Source of the DNA: Urechidicola croceus
GTDB lineage: Bacteria; Bacteroidota; Bacteroidia; Flavobacteriales; Flavobacteriaceae
Assembly (NCBI GenBank): GCA_905181865.1
Contig: CAJIZG010000003.1
Location: forward strand, 1 to 64,000
Direction of reading: 5' to 3'
Length of the DNA: 64,000 bases
Each line of letters begins with the position of its first letter. Within the stretch, counting starts at the first letter, position 1. Below the pieces are notes generated by a model. The model was not told where the DNA came from, did no database searches, and worked only from the letters and a program-made list of their open reading frames with translations. This document shows, piece after piece, positions 1-7,862 of this stretch. Both the position numbers and the translations under genes were made by a program.

Positions 1-81
1 ATTTTATAACAATTAGAGGAATATCGCATTTGGGCACTATTTACCAGATTAAGCCGCGCTGAGCAACATATACCATAAAAA

Positions 82-120
82 AATCTCCCAACTTGTTCAC
101 AAGGAACATGCTGAGAGATT
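82..120 (-). terminator. Rho-independent terminator of the TonB/lipoprotein operon
   Basis: An interrupted hairpin has outer arms AATCTC (82-87) and GAGATT (115-120) and an inner TGTTC/GAACA pair. Read on the minus strand it is followed by a T run (plus-strand A run at about 77-83). It begins 15 bases after the stop codon of the lipoprotein gene, where a terminator for this leftward operon is expected. Confidence 0.7.
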
Positions 121-135
121 ACATATAAAAATTGA

Positions 136-759
136 TTATTGAATATTCAAGTCAAAGGTCAACGCAAAATCAGTATCACCATCATTAGAACCAGATGTAG
201 CCGTTTTTACATCTGGCTGGTGCTGAAGCCTAACGGTAAATGACCCTCCAGAAGATGCTGTACTAGATGTTGTCCAAGCGCTAGACAAACCGACAGGGTT
301 ACCATTTTCATCGGCATCGTTATAATTTATTGGATCTGCAGCTGCATCTATATTCCCGTTTCCGGTAGGATTGGCAAAGACATTTTCTGTAAAACTAAAG
401 AAGAACTGATGCTCATTGTCTTCCTCAAGAATTTCGTTACCAATATCTTCAACGTCTGCTGGATCTAGTGCATTTAGAATTTCATAGGTTAATGTATATT
501 CGGTATCTGCAGCAAGTGTAATCGTATTTAAGATCTGTAATTCTTGTATACCTGTCCCGTCAGGATCTTGAGCGGAAGCTCTTACCACGTCGCTGTTATC
601 AGTCGTATTCGTAAAAATAAGGGTAACATCTGTAAATATTTCTACTTCGTTTTCTTCTTCCGGTACAACATCATCATCATTACTACAACCAATAATTGTA
701 ATAACTGAAAATAAAATTGCTAATAATTGTAAATTTTTAAATGGATTCATTGTTTTCAT
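136..759 (-). CDS. small lipoprotein encoded after a TonB-dependent receptor
   Basis: The frame opens at 798, but the start at 759 is preferred because it puts a normal lysine-poor n-region and hydrophobic stretch before a lipobox ending in IIGC followed by SNDDD. Acidic residues after the lipid cysteine are typical of Flavobacteriaceae lipoproteins. The rest is about 180 residues of acidic, beta-rich sequence with a DPDGTG motif, an Asp/Glu-rich segment around EDNEHQFFF and a C-terminal strand ending in DLNIQ. I recall similar proteins beside TonB receptors being labelled 'type 1 periplasmic binding fold', but cannot confirm it. It is the last gene of the leftward operon and may be a surface or periplasmic partner of the receptor. 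The metal role is inferred from the neighbours only. Confidence 0.75.
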   Translation of the reverse strand: MKTMNPFKNLQLLAILFSVITIIGCSNDDDVVPEEENEVEIFTDVTLIFTNTTDNSDVVRASAQDPDGTGIQELQILNTITLAADTEYTLTYEILNALDPADVEDIGNEILEEDNEHQFFFSFTENVFANPTGNGNIDAAADPINYNDADENGNPVGLSSAWTTSSTASSGGSFTVRLQHQPDVKTATSGSNDGDTDFALTFDLNIQ

Positions 760-866
760 CTTTTTTTTTCTAATTGTTTTATTTTTATTAAATGGCACTA
801 TCTGCAGAAATCTTTAAAATTTAAGGCCCTCTGCTAGGCATAGACGTATACCTGGGCAACTTTTTT

Positions 867-3294
867 CTATTCATTTTTAGCATTTGTTTTAAGCGTATAT
901 TTCAGTGTAAAAAGTAAATTTCTACCAGATTCGTGGGCGAAATAGCGCATTTCATTGAGGTAGTCTCGATACCTGGTGTTCAATAGGTTTTGAACGGTAA
1001 TACCTCCATTAAGGTTTTTCCATCTACATGTCCATGATAGATCCAGTAGAAAATAGCCATTAGTTGGGGCTGCAAAGTCAAATATTTCAGAGTTCGTTGT
1101 AAGCTCCACAGCCCCATCGACCAAACTTTGGGGTGTAATTGTACGTGGCGCTTGAAATTGTCGAAAGGTATAACTAGGGTGAATAGACCATCTAGAGGAA
1201 TCAAAGAACCCTAATTTACCTTGGTTCCATTTCAGTTCAACATTCGTCGAAATCGGTGGCTGGTTGATTAAGGGAGCATTATTACCTACATTTCTGGACC
1301 ATAAATAGCTTGCTCCAAAAACACTCGAAATTTTATCGGTCCATTCTTTTTTCCAACGGTAATCTGCGCCAAAGAAAAGCGCATTAACCTGATCGAAAAT
1401 AAATGCAGGCATTGGGCCCCGTATTGTTCCGAAAACTCCAATAGGCCGATCAAAAACGTAATTTTCTATAAAATGTGAATACACCGTTAGGTTATGACTA
1501 TTTCCATTTTTATTGGTCTGAAATTCATTGATGAATTTATAGCCTCGTTCTGGATTCACAGTACTTTGATTTAAAGGGATCACTTCATCGGTACTCAATT
1601 TACCATTGGTGTCTGTGAATCTTAGCAAGCCAAAGGTTGTTTTAAACCCATGCTGTCCAAAACTGAATAGTTCTTCCATATTTGGCGTGCGCCATGCAGT
1701 TCCAATATTTGTTCTAAAAGTGCTGTTTTCAGAAAGTTGCCGAACGTAGCCCAATGATCCAGTAAAATTAGTGAAGGTATAGTTGTCTCTAAAAATATCT
1801 TGATTGATTTCCCTACCTCGTACATCATTGGTTTCTATATCAAACCGCAAGCCCGCTTCAATCATGTTTTTTCCAACTGTTACGCTTTCAACCGCAAAAG
1901 CACTAACCCTATCCGTATTGTAGTTGGGGATATATGGAGTGGTCTGGGTACCTGGGTTATTGTCGTTATTTTGACTAAAATATTGAGCGCCTAGCAAACC
2001 ATTTAATCCATACCATTCGGGATGCTTCCATTCCAATTGATAATCATAGGTACGCAAATCGAGATTAATAATAGGTAGCTCAGCATTTCTCCGTACATCA
2101 AATTCATCTCTTTTGTTTAATTGTACACCACCAATTAGGGTAAGCTTTGCCCCTTGTGTATACCACCAATTGATTTCCGCCTTCGCCAAATGGTGTTGAG
2201 TGGTTTGGCTAGGTTGATTAATATCATATGAAAAAGGATGTATAATAATAGGTTCATTTGAATTAATGGCACGAATAAACGAATCTGGACTATTGGCGAT
2301 AGAGGCACGTAAGAGTGCTAGGTTTTGCTCAATAAAGCTATAGTTCAACTTGAAGTCCCATTGATCTAGATGATGCAAAACGCCAAAACTAAACGCTTTT
2401 TCTTCTTTTCCAGAATTCGTTAAATTATAATCTGGTGTGTTGCGATCACCAATTCTAGTATAATTTCCATTTGCAAAATAGCTCCAATTTTCAGTTCCCT
2501 TTCCAATTTCAAAATTAGTGTTGTAGCCTTTCCCATTGGTTTGGTAGCCTGTGCCTAAAGCTGCATACAATGGATTGTTTAAAAGGAAAGGATTGGGCTC
2601 AATAATAATGGCACCCCCCAAAGCTTCAGGGCCATATCGTACGCCAGCGGCCCCCTTGACCACAGTGATGCTGTTTGCCGAGGCAATGTCTATTTCTGGG
2701 GCATGATCGGCACCCCAATTTTGAAAGCCATGTTTTAGACCATTATTCAATACCAGGATTCGATTCCCATACAAACCATGAATAACAGGTAATTGCACAT
2801 TGGTTCCGGCTGACATAAATGTTATTCCTTGCTGCTGTGCCAAGGCTGCCGCCAATGATTGGGTTGGATTGCTGGTAATTTCCGTCTTTCCTATTGTAAC
2901 TTGTGAAATTGTTTCAGTCCCTTTCTCTTTCCTTCGTTTCGCTTGAATGATTACTTCGTTTAATCCTGTAACTTCTTGAGTTAAATAAAAATGTATGGCT
3001 GAATCGTGTTCATGGTCTTTTGTCGAATTAGTATAGCCTAAGCATGAAATAATAAGAACATTATTTTTTGTACAAAGATTATCGATTTTAAAAGTACCTT
3101 CAGCACTGGTGGTGGTGTATCTTTCTATGCCCTTAACTTTAATCACAGCATTAGGAATAGGCTCTTCTGTATAAGCATCTAATACTTTTCCATTAAGGGA
3201 ATACCCACAGGTTTCTTTTTGAGCTATTAGCAATGATGACCCAAGGAATAAAAAGAGTACTATTAGAAATGATTGTTTCGATTTTGAATGGCAT
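867..3294 (-). CDS. TonB-dependent receptor, probable metal/metallophore uptake; N-terminal frameshift
   Basis: The protein is about 790 residues with a carboxypeptidase-like regulatory domain (GKVLDAYTEEPIPNAVIKVKG), a plug domain (VLNNGLKHGFQNWGADHAPEID, given here as two parts: VLNNGLKHGFQNW and GADHAPEID) and a 22-stranded-type beta barrel ending in an aromatic-containing strand. It would take up a substrate across the outer membrane with TonB energy. The longest intact frame begins at a TTG at 3233 and lacks a signal peptide. Upstream in the same frame is a clear signal sequence (SFLIVLFLFLG then LIAQ) without an ATG. An ATG at 3292-3294 would join it if the A run at 3282-3285 were one base shorter. 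Position in a Fur-family-controlled operon with merC and folE suggests zinc or another transition metal. Confidence 0.85.
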
Positions 3295-3482
3295 TCGAAA
3301 ATTGTTTTGGTTTTGTAGTACTTGACTTCTCATCTTAAAAGAGGGTCTATTTATGAGCTGTTTTCTAGTGCTCGAGGAGTCTTAAAACTTACAGCCACAG
3401 TGCACTCGATAAAACGGCAATTTTTATTATACCATTACCCAAGATTTTTATGCTTTATTACTGGTTTTTTTGTTCTCAATTT

Positions 3483-4148
3483 TTATAATTTTTGAGCTGT
3501 TATTACATTTAAGAATTCATTTCGAACTTCGGTTTTTGAAAAGCAGCCACCGTATTCTAAAGTAGTTGTAAAACTACTTTGGTCTTTAATTCCTCTTGAA
3601 GACACACAAAGGTGTTTTGCGGTTACCGAAACAATAACATCTTTAGTATCTAAAACTTCTTGCAAATCATTTAAAATTTGAAGCACCAAACGTTCTTGAA
3701 CTTGCGGACGACGTGCATAATAATCTACTAAACGATTAATTTTAGACAATCCAATTACCTTGTCTTTTGGAATGTATGCTACATTCGCATGTCCGATTAT
3801 TGGTAAAAAGTGATGTTCACAAGCAGAATCTATGGTGATATTTTGTTCAATGAGCATTTTTTTATATCCGTACTTATTTTCAAATATTGAAAGTTTTGGT
3901 TTATTCGCTGGATTCAATCCATAAAACAACTCTTTTACATACATTTTTGCAACTCGATACGGAGTTCCAGATAAACTATCATCCGTTAAATCTAGCCCCA
4001 TCTCCTGCATGATCATTTTAAAATGATGTTGTATGTTCTTAATTTTATCATCATCTGATGTATTAAAGGCATCTGCACGTAAAGGTGTTTTAATACTTGT
4101 TGAAAAATGCGTATCTCCCATGATTTGAATTTGTTCTTTATCTTTCAT
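3483..4148 (-). CDS. folE: GTP cyclohydrolase I (type I, FolE)
   Basis: FolE converts GTP to 7,8-dihydroneopterin triphosphate, the first step of folate and pterin synthesis. The 221-residue protein has the family signatures: SACEHHFLPIIGHANVAYIP with zinc ligands Cys110 and His113, the GLSKINRLVDYYARRPQVQE segment, and KHLCVSSRG with the third ligand Cys181. It is therefore a normal zinc enzyme, not the zinc-independent FolE2 type. It overlaps the upstream merC-like gene by 11 bases, so both are translated from one message. An extra FolE in a metal-responsive operon suggests a back-up supply of the enzyme under metal limitation. That last point is inference. Confidence 0.92.
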   Translation of the reverse strand: MKDKEQIQIMGDTHFSTSIKTPLRADAFNTSDDDKIKNIQHHFKMIMQEMGLDLTDDSLSGTPYRVAKMYVKELFYGLNPANKPKLSIFENKYGYKKMLIEQNITIDSACEHHFLPIIGHANVAYIPKDKVIGLSKINRLVDYYARRPQVQERLVLQILNDLQEVLDTKDVIVSVTAKHLCVSSRGIKDQSSFTTTLEYGGCFSKTEVRNEFLNVITAQKL

Positions 4149-4542
4149 TACTGCAGCAATTAGTAGTGTTACATTGGCAATATTTTTTATTGTAAAGGTG
4201 CAATGCTATTAATGCAAGTGCTGGAAAATAAATAGCTTGCTCACTTAAAGGAAACCATGCCATTTTTTCGTTCATTATTATTATAAATAATACACTCCAA
4301 CTCAACCATAAAAAAGGTTTTATCCAATAACTAGCCGTTGTTTGTGTAGATCGATATACAGCAAAAAAAGAAATTGCTAAAAAGAAATAGTCTATAATAC
4401 CCCACCAAACAGGTGTGCTATCACAACAAACCATGGAACAACTTTGAGCTATAAAAATAAAGGGGGTAGCAATACAATGCGAAAGACACAACGTGCTTGC
4501 TATTGCTCCTATAAGGTCTGTTTTTTGTTTTAATACTATCAT
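4138..4542 (-). CDS. MerC-domain inner-membrane protein
   Basis: This 134-residue protein has four predicted membrane segments and the MerC-type start LIGAIASTLCLSHCIATPFIF, with paired cysteines in the first helix (STLC..HC) and a further pair, CSMVCC, in the following loop. The C-terminus carries CQCNTTNCCS, a likely metal-binding tail. MerC proteins move mercuric or other soft metal ions across the inner membrane; in Bacteroidota, MerC-like genes often sit next to Fur-family regulators. It is the first gene of the leftward operon, its start lies 13 bases from the first operator palindrome, and its 3' end overlaps folE. Zinc transport is an inference from the context. Confidence 0.8.
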   Translation of the reverse strand: MIVLKQKTDLIGAIASTLCLSHCIATPFIFIAQSCSMVCCDSTPVWWGIIDYFFLAISFFAVYRSTQTTASYWIKPFLWLSWSVLFIIIMNEKMAWFPLSEQAIYFPALALIALHLYNKKYCQCNTTNCCSNER

Positions 4543-4554
4543 TATTTATTTTAA

Positions 4555-4569
4555 TGCAACTAAGTTGCA
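4555..4569. promoter_or_regulatory. Fur/Zur-type operator, copy 1 (perfect 7-1-7 palindrome)
   Basis: TGCAACTAAGTTGCA is a perfect inverted repeat with one central base. It lies between the divergent merC-like and Fur-family genes and overlaps the -7 element of the leftward promoter, so bound repressor would block RNA polymerase. Confidence 0.7.
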
Positions 4570-4597
4570 AATATACTATTATGAATAACTAACGCAA
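4568..4597 (-). promoter_or_regulatory. Bacteroidota promoter of merC-folE operon
   Basis: On the minus strand a TTG (plus 4595-4597) is followed by exactly 19 bases and then TATATTTG (plus 4575-4568). This is the Bacteroidota consensus TTG-N19-TAnnTTTG. The start codon of the merC-like gene at 4542 is 26 bases downstream of the -7 box. Both boxes overlap the two palindromic operators. Confidence 0.7.
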
Positions 4598-4606
4598 CTA
4601 AGTTGC
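4594..4606. promoter_or_regulatory. Fur/Zur-type operator, copy 2 (6-1-6 palindrome)
   Basis: GCAACTAAGTTGC repeats the core of the first operator, with centre-to-centre spacing of 38 bases. It covers the -33 element of the leftward promoter and lies 54 bases upstream of the start of the Fur-family gene, so it could also serve autoregulation. Confidence 0.65.
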
Positions 4607-4659
4607 ATTAATTATTGTTTTATTTTTTTTTTGCACTTCACTTGCGCTATATTTGTGTC

Positions 4660-5040
4660 ATGGGAATTTTAAGGAAAACAAAATCGGTTAAAATCTTGCT
4701 TGATGAATTTGAAAAGCATTCAACGGCTATTTCAGCGATTACATTAATAGAGCGCCTTCATTTAAAGATGAATAAAACGACGATATATCGTGTTTTAGAG
4801 AAGTTAGAAGATGATGGCTTTCTGCATTCGTTTTTAGGTAAAAACGGACTTAAATGGTATGCGAAATGTAGTGGTTGCTCTAGTGCTGAACATCATGATG
4901 TGCATCCACACTTTCAATGTTCGGATTGTGGAAAAGTAGAATGTTTGTCCACAGATGTTCTTATTCCTACGATTCCTAATCGTACAGTTGATGTGTCTCA
5001 AATATTACTTCAAGGAACCTGTGAAGAATGTTTTATTTAA
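4660..5040 (+). CDS. Fur-family transcriptional regulator, likely Zur-like
   Basis: The start at 4660 is chosen because the 15 codons before it encode non-homologous FYFFFALHLR-like sequence and the DNA-binding domain begins directly after MGILRKTKSVK. Residues 1-70 form the winged helix (TTIYRVLEKLEDDGFLHSF). The second half holds the metal-binding dimer domain: HHDVHPHFQC, a structural zinc site built from CSDC and the C-terminal CEEC, and HP/H residues for the regulatory site. Length (126 aa) is normal. Fur-family proteins repress uptake genes when metal is bound. The divergent merC-folE-TonB operon and the shared palindromes suggest it is their repressor. Zinc rather than iron is inferred from the folE and MerC partners. 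Confidence 0.85.
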   Translation: MGILRKTKSVKILLDEFEKHSTAISAITLIERLHLKMNKTTIYRVLEKLEDDGFLHSFLGKNGLKWYAKCSGCSSAEHHDVHPHFQCSDCGKVECLSTDVLIPTIPNRTVDVSQILLQGTCEECFI

Positions 5041-5412
5041 ATAGATTTTAAATCTATTCATATTTATAAAATAAATACGCATCCATAATTTTTAAAATAT
5101 TCGAGTATATTAAATTAAAATTTACAGGAATATCTTTAGTAAAAAATCGTATATATTAAAATAGTAGTTGTTCAAAACCATTAAGCGTATTTACGCGCCC
5201 CTTTCTTATTTTAGAAATAGGTACTCGTGAACCCTAAAGGGTTTCATTACATTTTTAAAGAAACATTTTGAGAAGAAAAAAAATTAAAGAAAACTTGAAG
5301 ATATAGTCTCGCTTTAACCCAAAGAAAAGTAACATAACGTAAGACATTATAGAACACTTTCATATATATGATTAGCCAGTAGATGATTGAATACTAAGAA
5401 ATCTAATGTAGT
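5041..5412. other. intergenic region without recognised gene
   Basis: AT-rich stretch between the Fur-family gene and the DUF6642-like gene. It contains a short hairpin (AACCC-TAAA-GGGTT, about 5230-5243) but no open frame that I recognise. Confidence 0.5.
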
Positions 5413-5883
5413 TTAATAATACAATCTAAAATCAAGAAGTTTACAGGCAGCATAATGTCTTTGATACAACTCTTCTAAAACATCTAACATGTTTTCATCT
5501 TTTTTAAATAAGTTAAAGAATGCCTTATCAAGATTTGAGCTGGTTATTCCATTACATTCATTACCGTAGCCAGAAATACCTTTTGCGCCAGTAATATTTA
5601 AAAAATATTGTGCTTCTTCTTCGTCTAAATTTAGCACTTTTGCATTTGAAAAATGTAAAATTTTTCCTTTTAATCTTCCTTCAAAAATTTCTGCAATTTC
5701 TTGTAGACTATAATAATAGTCATTTAAACAAATGCTATTTGCTTCGCCTTTTATAACGAAGTAGATGACTTCATAGTCTATAAAATTATGATCATCCAAG
5801 ACCAATGCATTTAAGCTATCTTCTAAACCTTCAATGGTATCACATGTTTTATAAATACTGGCTACTCCATATTGCATGGTCAA
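5413..5883 (-). CDS. DUF6642-like protein, probably 5'-truncated
   Basis: The 156 residues contain the pattern I associate with DUF6642: IYKTCDT near the N-terminus, a YEVIYFVIKG strand, SLQEIAEIFEGRLKGKILHF, then an ITGAKGISGYG segment and a C-terminal LLDFRLYY. Relatives I recall have about 35-40 further residues before IYKTCDT. Here the frame opens at a TTG (5883) or the ATG two codons later, and an in-frame stop lies just upstream. The inferred left end of an IS3-type element begins at about 5907, only 24 bases away, so the insertion or an associated deletion probably removed the 5' end. Function of the family is unknown, and the fragment may not be expressed. Confidence 0.55.
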   Translation of the reverse strand: MTMQYGVASIYKTCDTIEGLEDSLNALVLDDHNFIDYEVIYFVIKGEANSICLNDYYYSLQEIAEIFEGRLKGKILHFSNAKVLNLDEEEAQYFLNITGAKGISGYGNECNGITSSNLDKAFFNLFKKDENMLDVLEELYQRHYAACKLLDFRLYY

Positions 5884-5971
5884 TTGTGTATAACGTCAGC
5901 AAAAAGTGAACTAATTATCACTTTAATATAAGAGATAGGTTTTATTATTTTTACAAACCTTTAAATCTTAA

Positions 5972-6322
5972 ATGATGAAAAACAAGAAAAGTGCCAGTGC
6001 TTTAATTAGCGACTTAAAACGTAAGACAAGAAAAGCTTACAATTCAGAAGACAAAATCAGGATTATTATTGAAGGAATGCGTGGTGAAACGACCATTGCA
6101 GAATTGTGTCGAAAAGAAAGCATCCATCAAGCTAATTACTACAAATGGTCCAAAGATTTCATGGAAGCAGGAAAGCGCAGGCTAAATGGAGATACGATGC
6201 GAGAAGCTAACACATCGGAGGTTCACGAACTCAAAGGTGAGAATGGTACTTTAAAAGAGTTGGTTGCAGAGCTTTCTCTAGAAGTTCGGTTTCTGAAAAA
6301 AAACTTACGTGGAGACGAGTAA
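5972..6322 (+). CDS. IS3-family transposase OrfA (HTH subunit)
   Basis: This 116-residue protein has a helix-turn-helix of the IS3/IS911 type (EDKIRIIIEGMRGETTIAELC, written here in two parts as EDKIRIIIEGMRGE and TTIAELC), followed by the conserved YYKWSKDFMEAGKRRL segment and a C-terminal coiled-coil/leucine-zipper region (LKGENGTLKELVAELSLEV). It binds the element's ends. Two ATG codons stand in tandem at 5972; the first is used here. The gene ends in an A8C run suited to -1 frameshifting into orfB. Confidence 0.88.
   Translation: MMKNKKSASALISDLKRKTRKAYNSEDKIRIIIEGMRGETTIAELCRKESIHQANYYKWSKDFMEAGKRRLNGDTMREANTSEVHELKGENGTLKELVAELSLEVRFLKKNLRGDE
6298..6304 (+). promoter_or_regulatory. -1 programmed frameshift heptamer A_AAA_AAC
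   Basis: In orfA the codons AAA (6296-6298), AAA (6299-6301) and AAC (6302-6304) place the heptamer A-AAA-AAC in the canonical X-XXY-YYZ phase. The -1 frame is open from here through the orfB start at 6337, so slippage would produce an OrfAB fusion transposase, as known for IS3. Confidence 0.65.
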
Positions 6323-6336
6323 AAAGAGAGAAGTAT

Positions 6337-7302
6337 ATGCACTATAGTCAATCAGAAAAGTACGAAATGATACAACTTGTTGAGCAGTCTGATCTTGGAA
6401 TAAACCGAACACTCAAAGAGCTTAAAATCAATAAGACAACCTTTTATAATTGGTATAATTTATATACCCAAAAAGGCTTTGAAGGTCTAGCTCGTAAGAA
6501 ATCAGAGAGAGTTGGGACGTGGAATAAGATAAATATCGTCGATAGAGACAAAGTAGTTGAAATTGCGTTAGAAAAGCCTGAGTTATCTTCTAGGGAGGTT
6601 GCTTGGCATATTACGGATAATTACAACTATTATATCAGCGAGTCAAGTGTCTATCGGATTTTAAAGGAAAATGGATTCATATCATCGCCTTCATTTAGAA
6701 TAATGAGTGCTTCGGATAGTTTTCACGATAAAACAACTGCCGTGAATCAAATGTGGCAAACTGATTTTACTTATTTCAAAATATTTGGTTGGGGTTGGTA
6801 TTATTTATCAACTATTTTGGATGATTACAGTCGTTACATTGTTACATGGAAGCTTTGTTCAACAATGAGAGCAGAAGATGTCACCAATACAATCGATGCA
6901 GCTATTGCATTTTCTGGAGTTAATGAAAAATCAATGCCTAGGTTGTTGTCAGATAATGGGTCTTGTTACATCTCACACGAGTTAGCAGACTATATCGGAG
7001 AGAAAAATATGAAACATATCAGAGGAAGACCATTACATCCTCAAACTCAGGGCAAAATTGAACGTTATCATAGATCAATGAAAAACATTGTAAAACTTGA
7101 TAATTACTTTAGCCCTGGACAATTAGAAGAAAAAATGAAAGAATTTGTTCAGTATTACAATTATGAACGCTATCATGAATCTTTGAAAAATGTAACTCCA
7201 GCAGAAGTATATTTTGGAACAGCCGAAAGAAAATTAAGAAAACGCAAAATGACAAAAAATAGCACTTTGAAAGCTAGAAAAAAACAGTATCAAAATTTTT
7301 AA
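6337..7302 (+). CDS. IS3-family transposase OrfB (DDE integrase)
   Basis: The 321-residue protein has an N-terminal HTH_21/helix-turn-helix region, then an rve integrase core. The catalytic triad is visible as WQTDFTYFKI (first Asp), LLSDNGSCYIS (second Asp) and PQTQGKIERYHRSMK (Glu), with the usual spacing. A C-terminal YYNYERYHESLKNVTPAEVYFG segment is typical of IS3 OrfB. It catalyses strand transfer, normally as an OrfAB fusion made by frameshifting upstream. The gene appears intact, so the element may still be active. Confidence 0.92.
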   Translation: MHYSQSEKYEMIQLVEQSDLGINRTLKELKINKTTFYNWYNLYTQKGFEGLARKKSERVGTWNKINIVDRDKVVEIALEKPELSSREVAWHITDNYNYYISESSVYRILKENGFISSPSFRIMSASDSFHDKTTAVNQMWQTDFTYFKIFGWGWYYLSTILDDYSRYIVTWKLCSTMRAEDVTNTIDAAIAFSGVNEKSMPRLLSDNGSCYISHELADYIGEKNMKHIRGRPLHPQTQGKIERYHRSMKNIVKLDNYFSPGQLEEKMKEFVQYYNYERYHESLKNVTPAEVYFGTAERKLRKRKMTKNSTLKARKKQYQNF

Positions 7303-7431
7303 CTAAATTAGCAGAAACCTCTCTTAAATTTTGAGCGAAAAAGTTCATTTTTATTTGACTACATACAAATCGCATTTATTGCCATACTTGGCATGGATTA
7401 TAGGAATTGGAATAAAAGTACCCTATAGTCG

Positions 7432-7851
7432 CTATTTCGGGTACTCAATTAAATGGCTATTTTTAAAATCTGTCATTTTATGAATAAACTTTTTATTATT
7501 CTGATAGTTTTTATTTTTCTTAAACTGTATATAACTTCCGTTTGAATGAATACTAAACGTTTGAGTGCTGTAAATGACTAAACGGTAATAAGGTATTATC
7601 CATGAATAACGGTCTAGCCTATTGGTAAAATGTATGATAATTCCTTTAGGTCTTAATTCAATATTTGCATAATTGATAGCCACTGATTGCATATTCTTAG
7701 GCTGTAATTTAGCACTTAATTCTGCGATCATAAACCTACTAGAACCAATACCTCCCATTTTTATTTTTTTAAAAAAAGAGTATGCTTTGCCTACGATCTC
7801 GATGCTCTCTTTTGTATAATCTTTGTTTGTATAACTTGTGTTAAATATCAT
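7432..7851 (-). CDS. conserved protein of unknown function at end of photolyase operon
   Basis: I do not recognise this 139-residue protein. It is basic, rich in Tyr, Asn and Lys, and predicted to be mostly beta-strand (a central block NYANIELRPKGIIIHFTNR followed by IPYYRLVIYSTQTFSIHSN). No signal peptide or membrane segment is seen, so it should be cytoplasmic. It starts 11 bases after the photolyase-like gene and is probably the last gene of that operon. The segment between it and the IS right end (7348-7431) has no gene that I recognise. Confidence 0.65.
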   Translation of the reverse strand: MIFNTSYTNKDYTKESIEIVGKAYSFFKKIKMGGIGSSRFMIAELSAKLQPKNMQSVAINYANIELRPKGIIIHFTNRLDRYSWIIPYYRLVIYSTQTFSIHSNGSYIQFKKNKNYQNNKKFIHKMTDFKNSHLIEYPK

Positions 7852-7862
7852 TTTTATCTTTT

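Larger units (their letters stand above)
5907..7347 (+). mobile_element. IS3-family insertion sequence, about 1.44 kb
   Basis: The element has orfA and orfB in the order and phase expected for IS3. Its ends are imperfect inverted repeats: the left end reads TGAACT (5907-5912), later AAGAGATAGGTTT, and the reverse complement of the right end reads TGAACT, later AAGAGAGGTTT. The right terminus is placed at 7347. I see no convincing 3-4 bp target duplication, so the exact ends are uncertain by a few bases, or a rearrangement followed insertion. Confidence 0.75.

Noticed and set aside
4630-4655. TTTG and TATATTTG just upstream of the Fur-family start as its promoter
   Set aside because: The spacer is only 14 bases and the -7 box ends 4 bases before the ATG, so transcription would start inside the gene.
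5900-7352. AAAAAG / TTTTTA flanks as target-site duplication of the IS3-type element
   Set aside because: They are complementary, not direct repeats, and the region is A/T-rich, so no duplication can be claimed.
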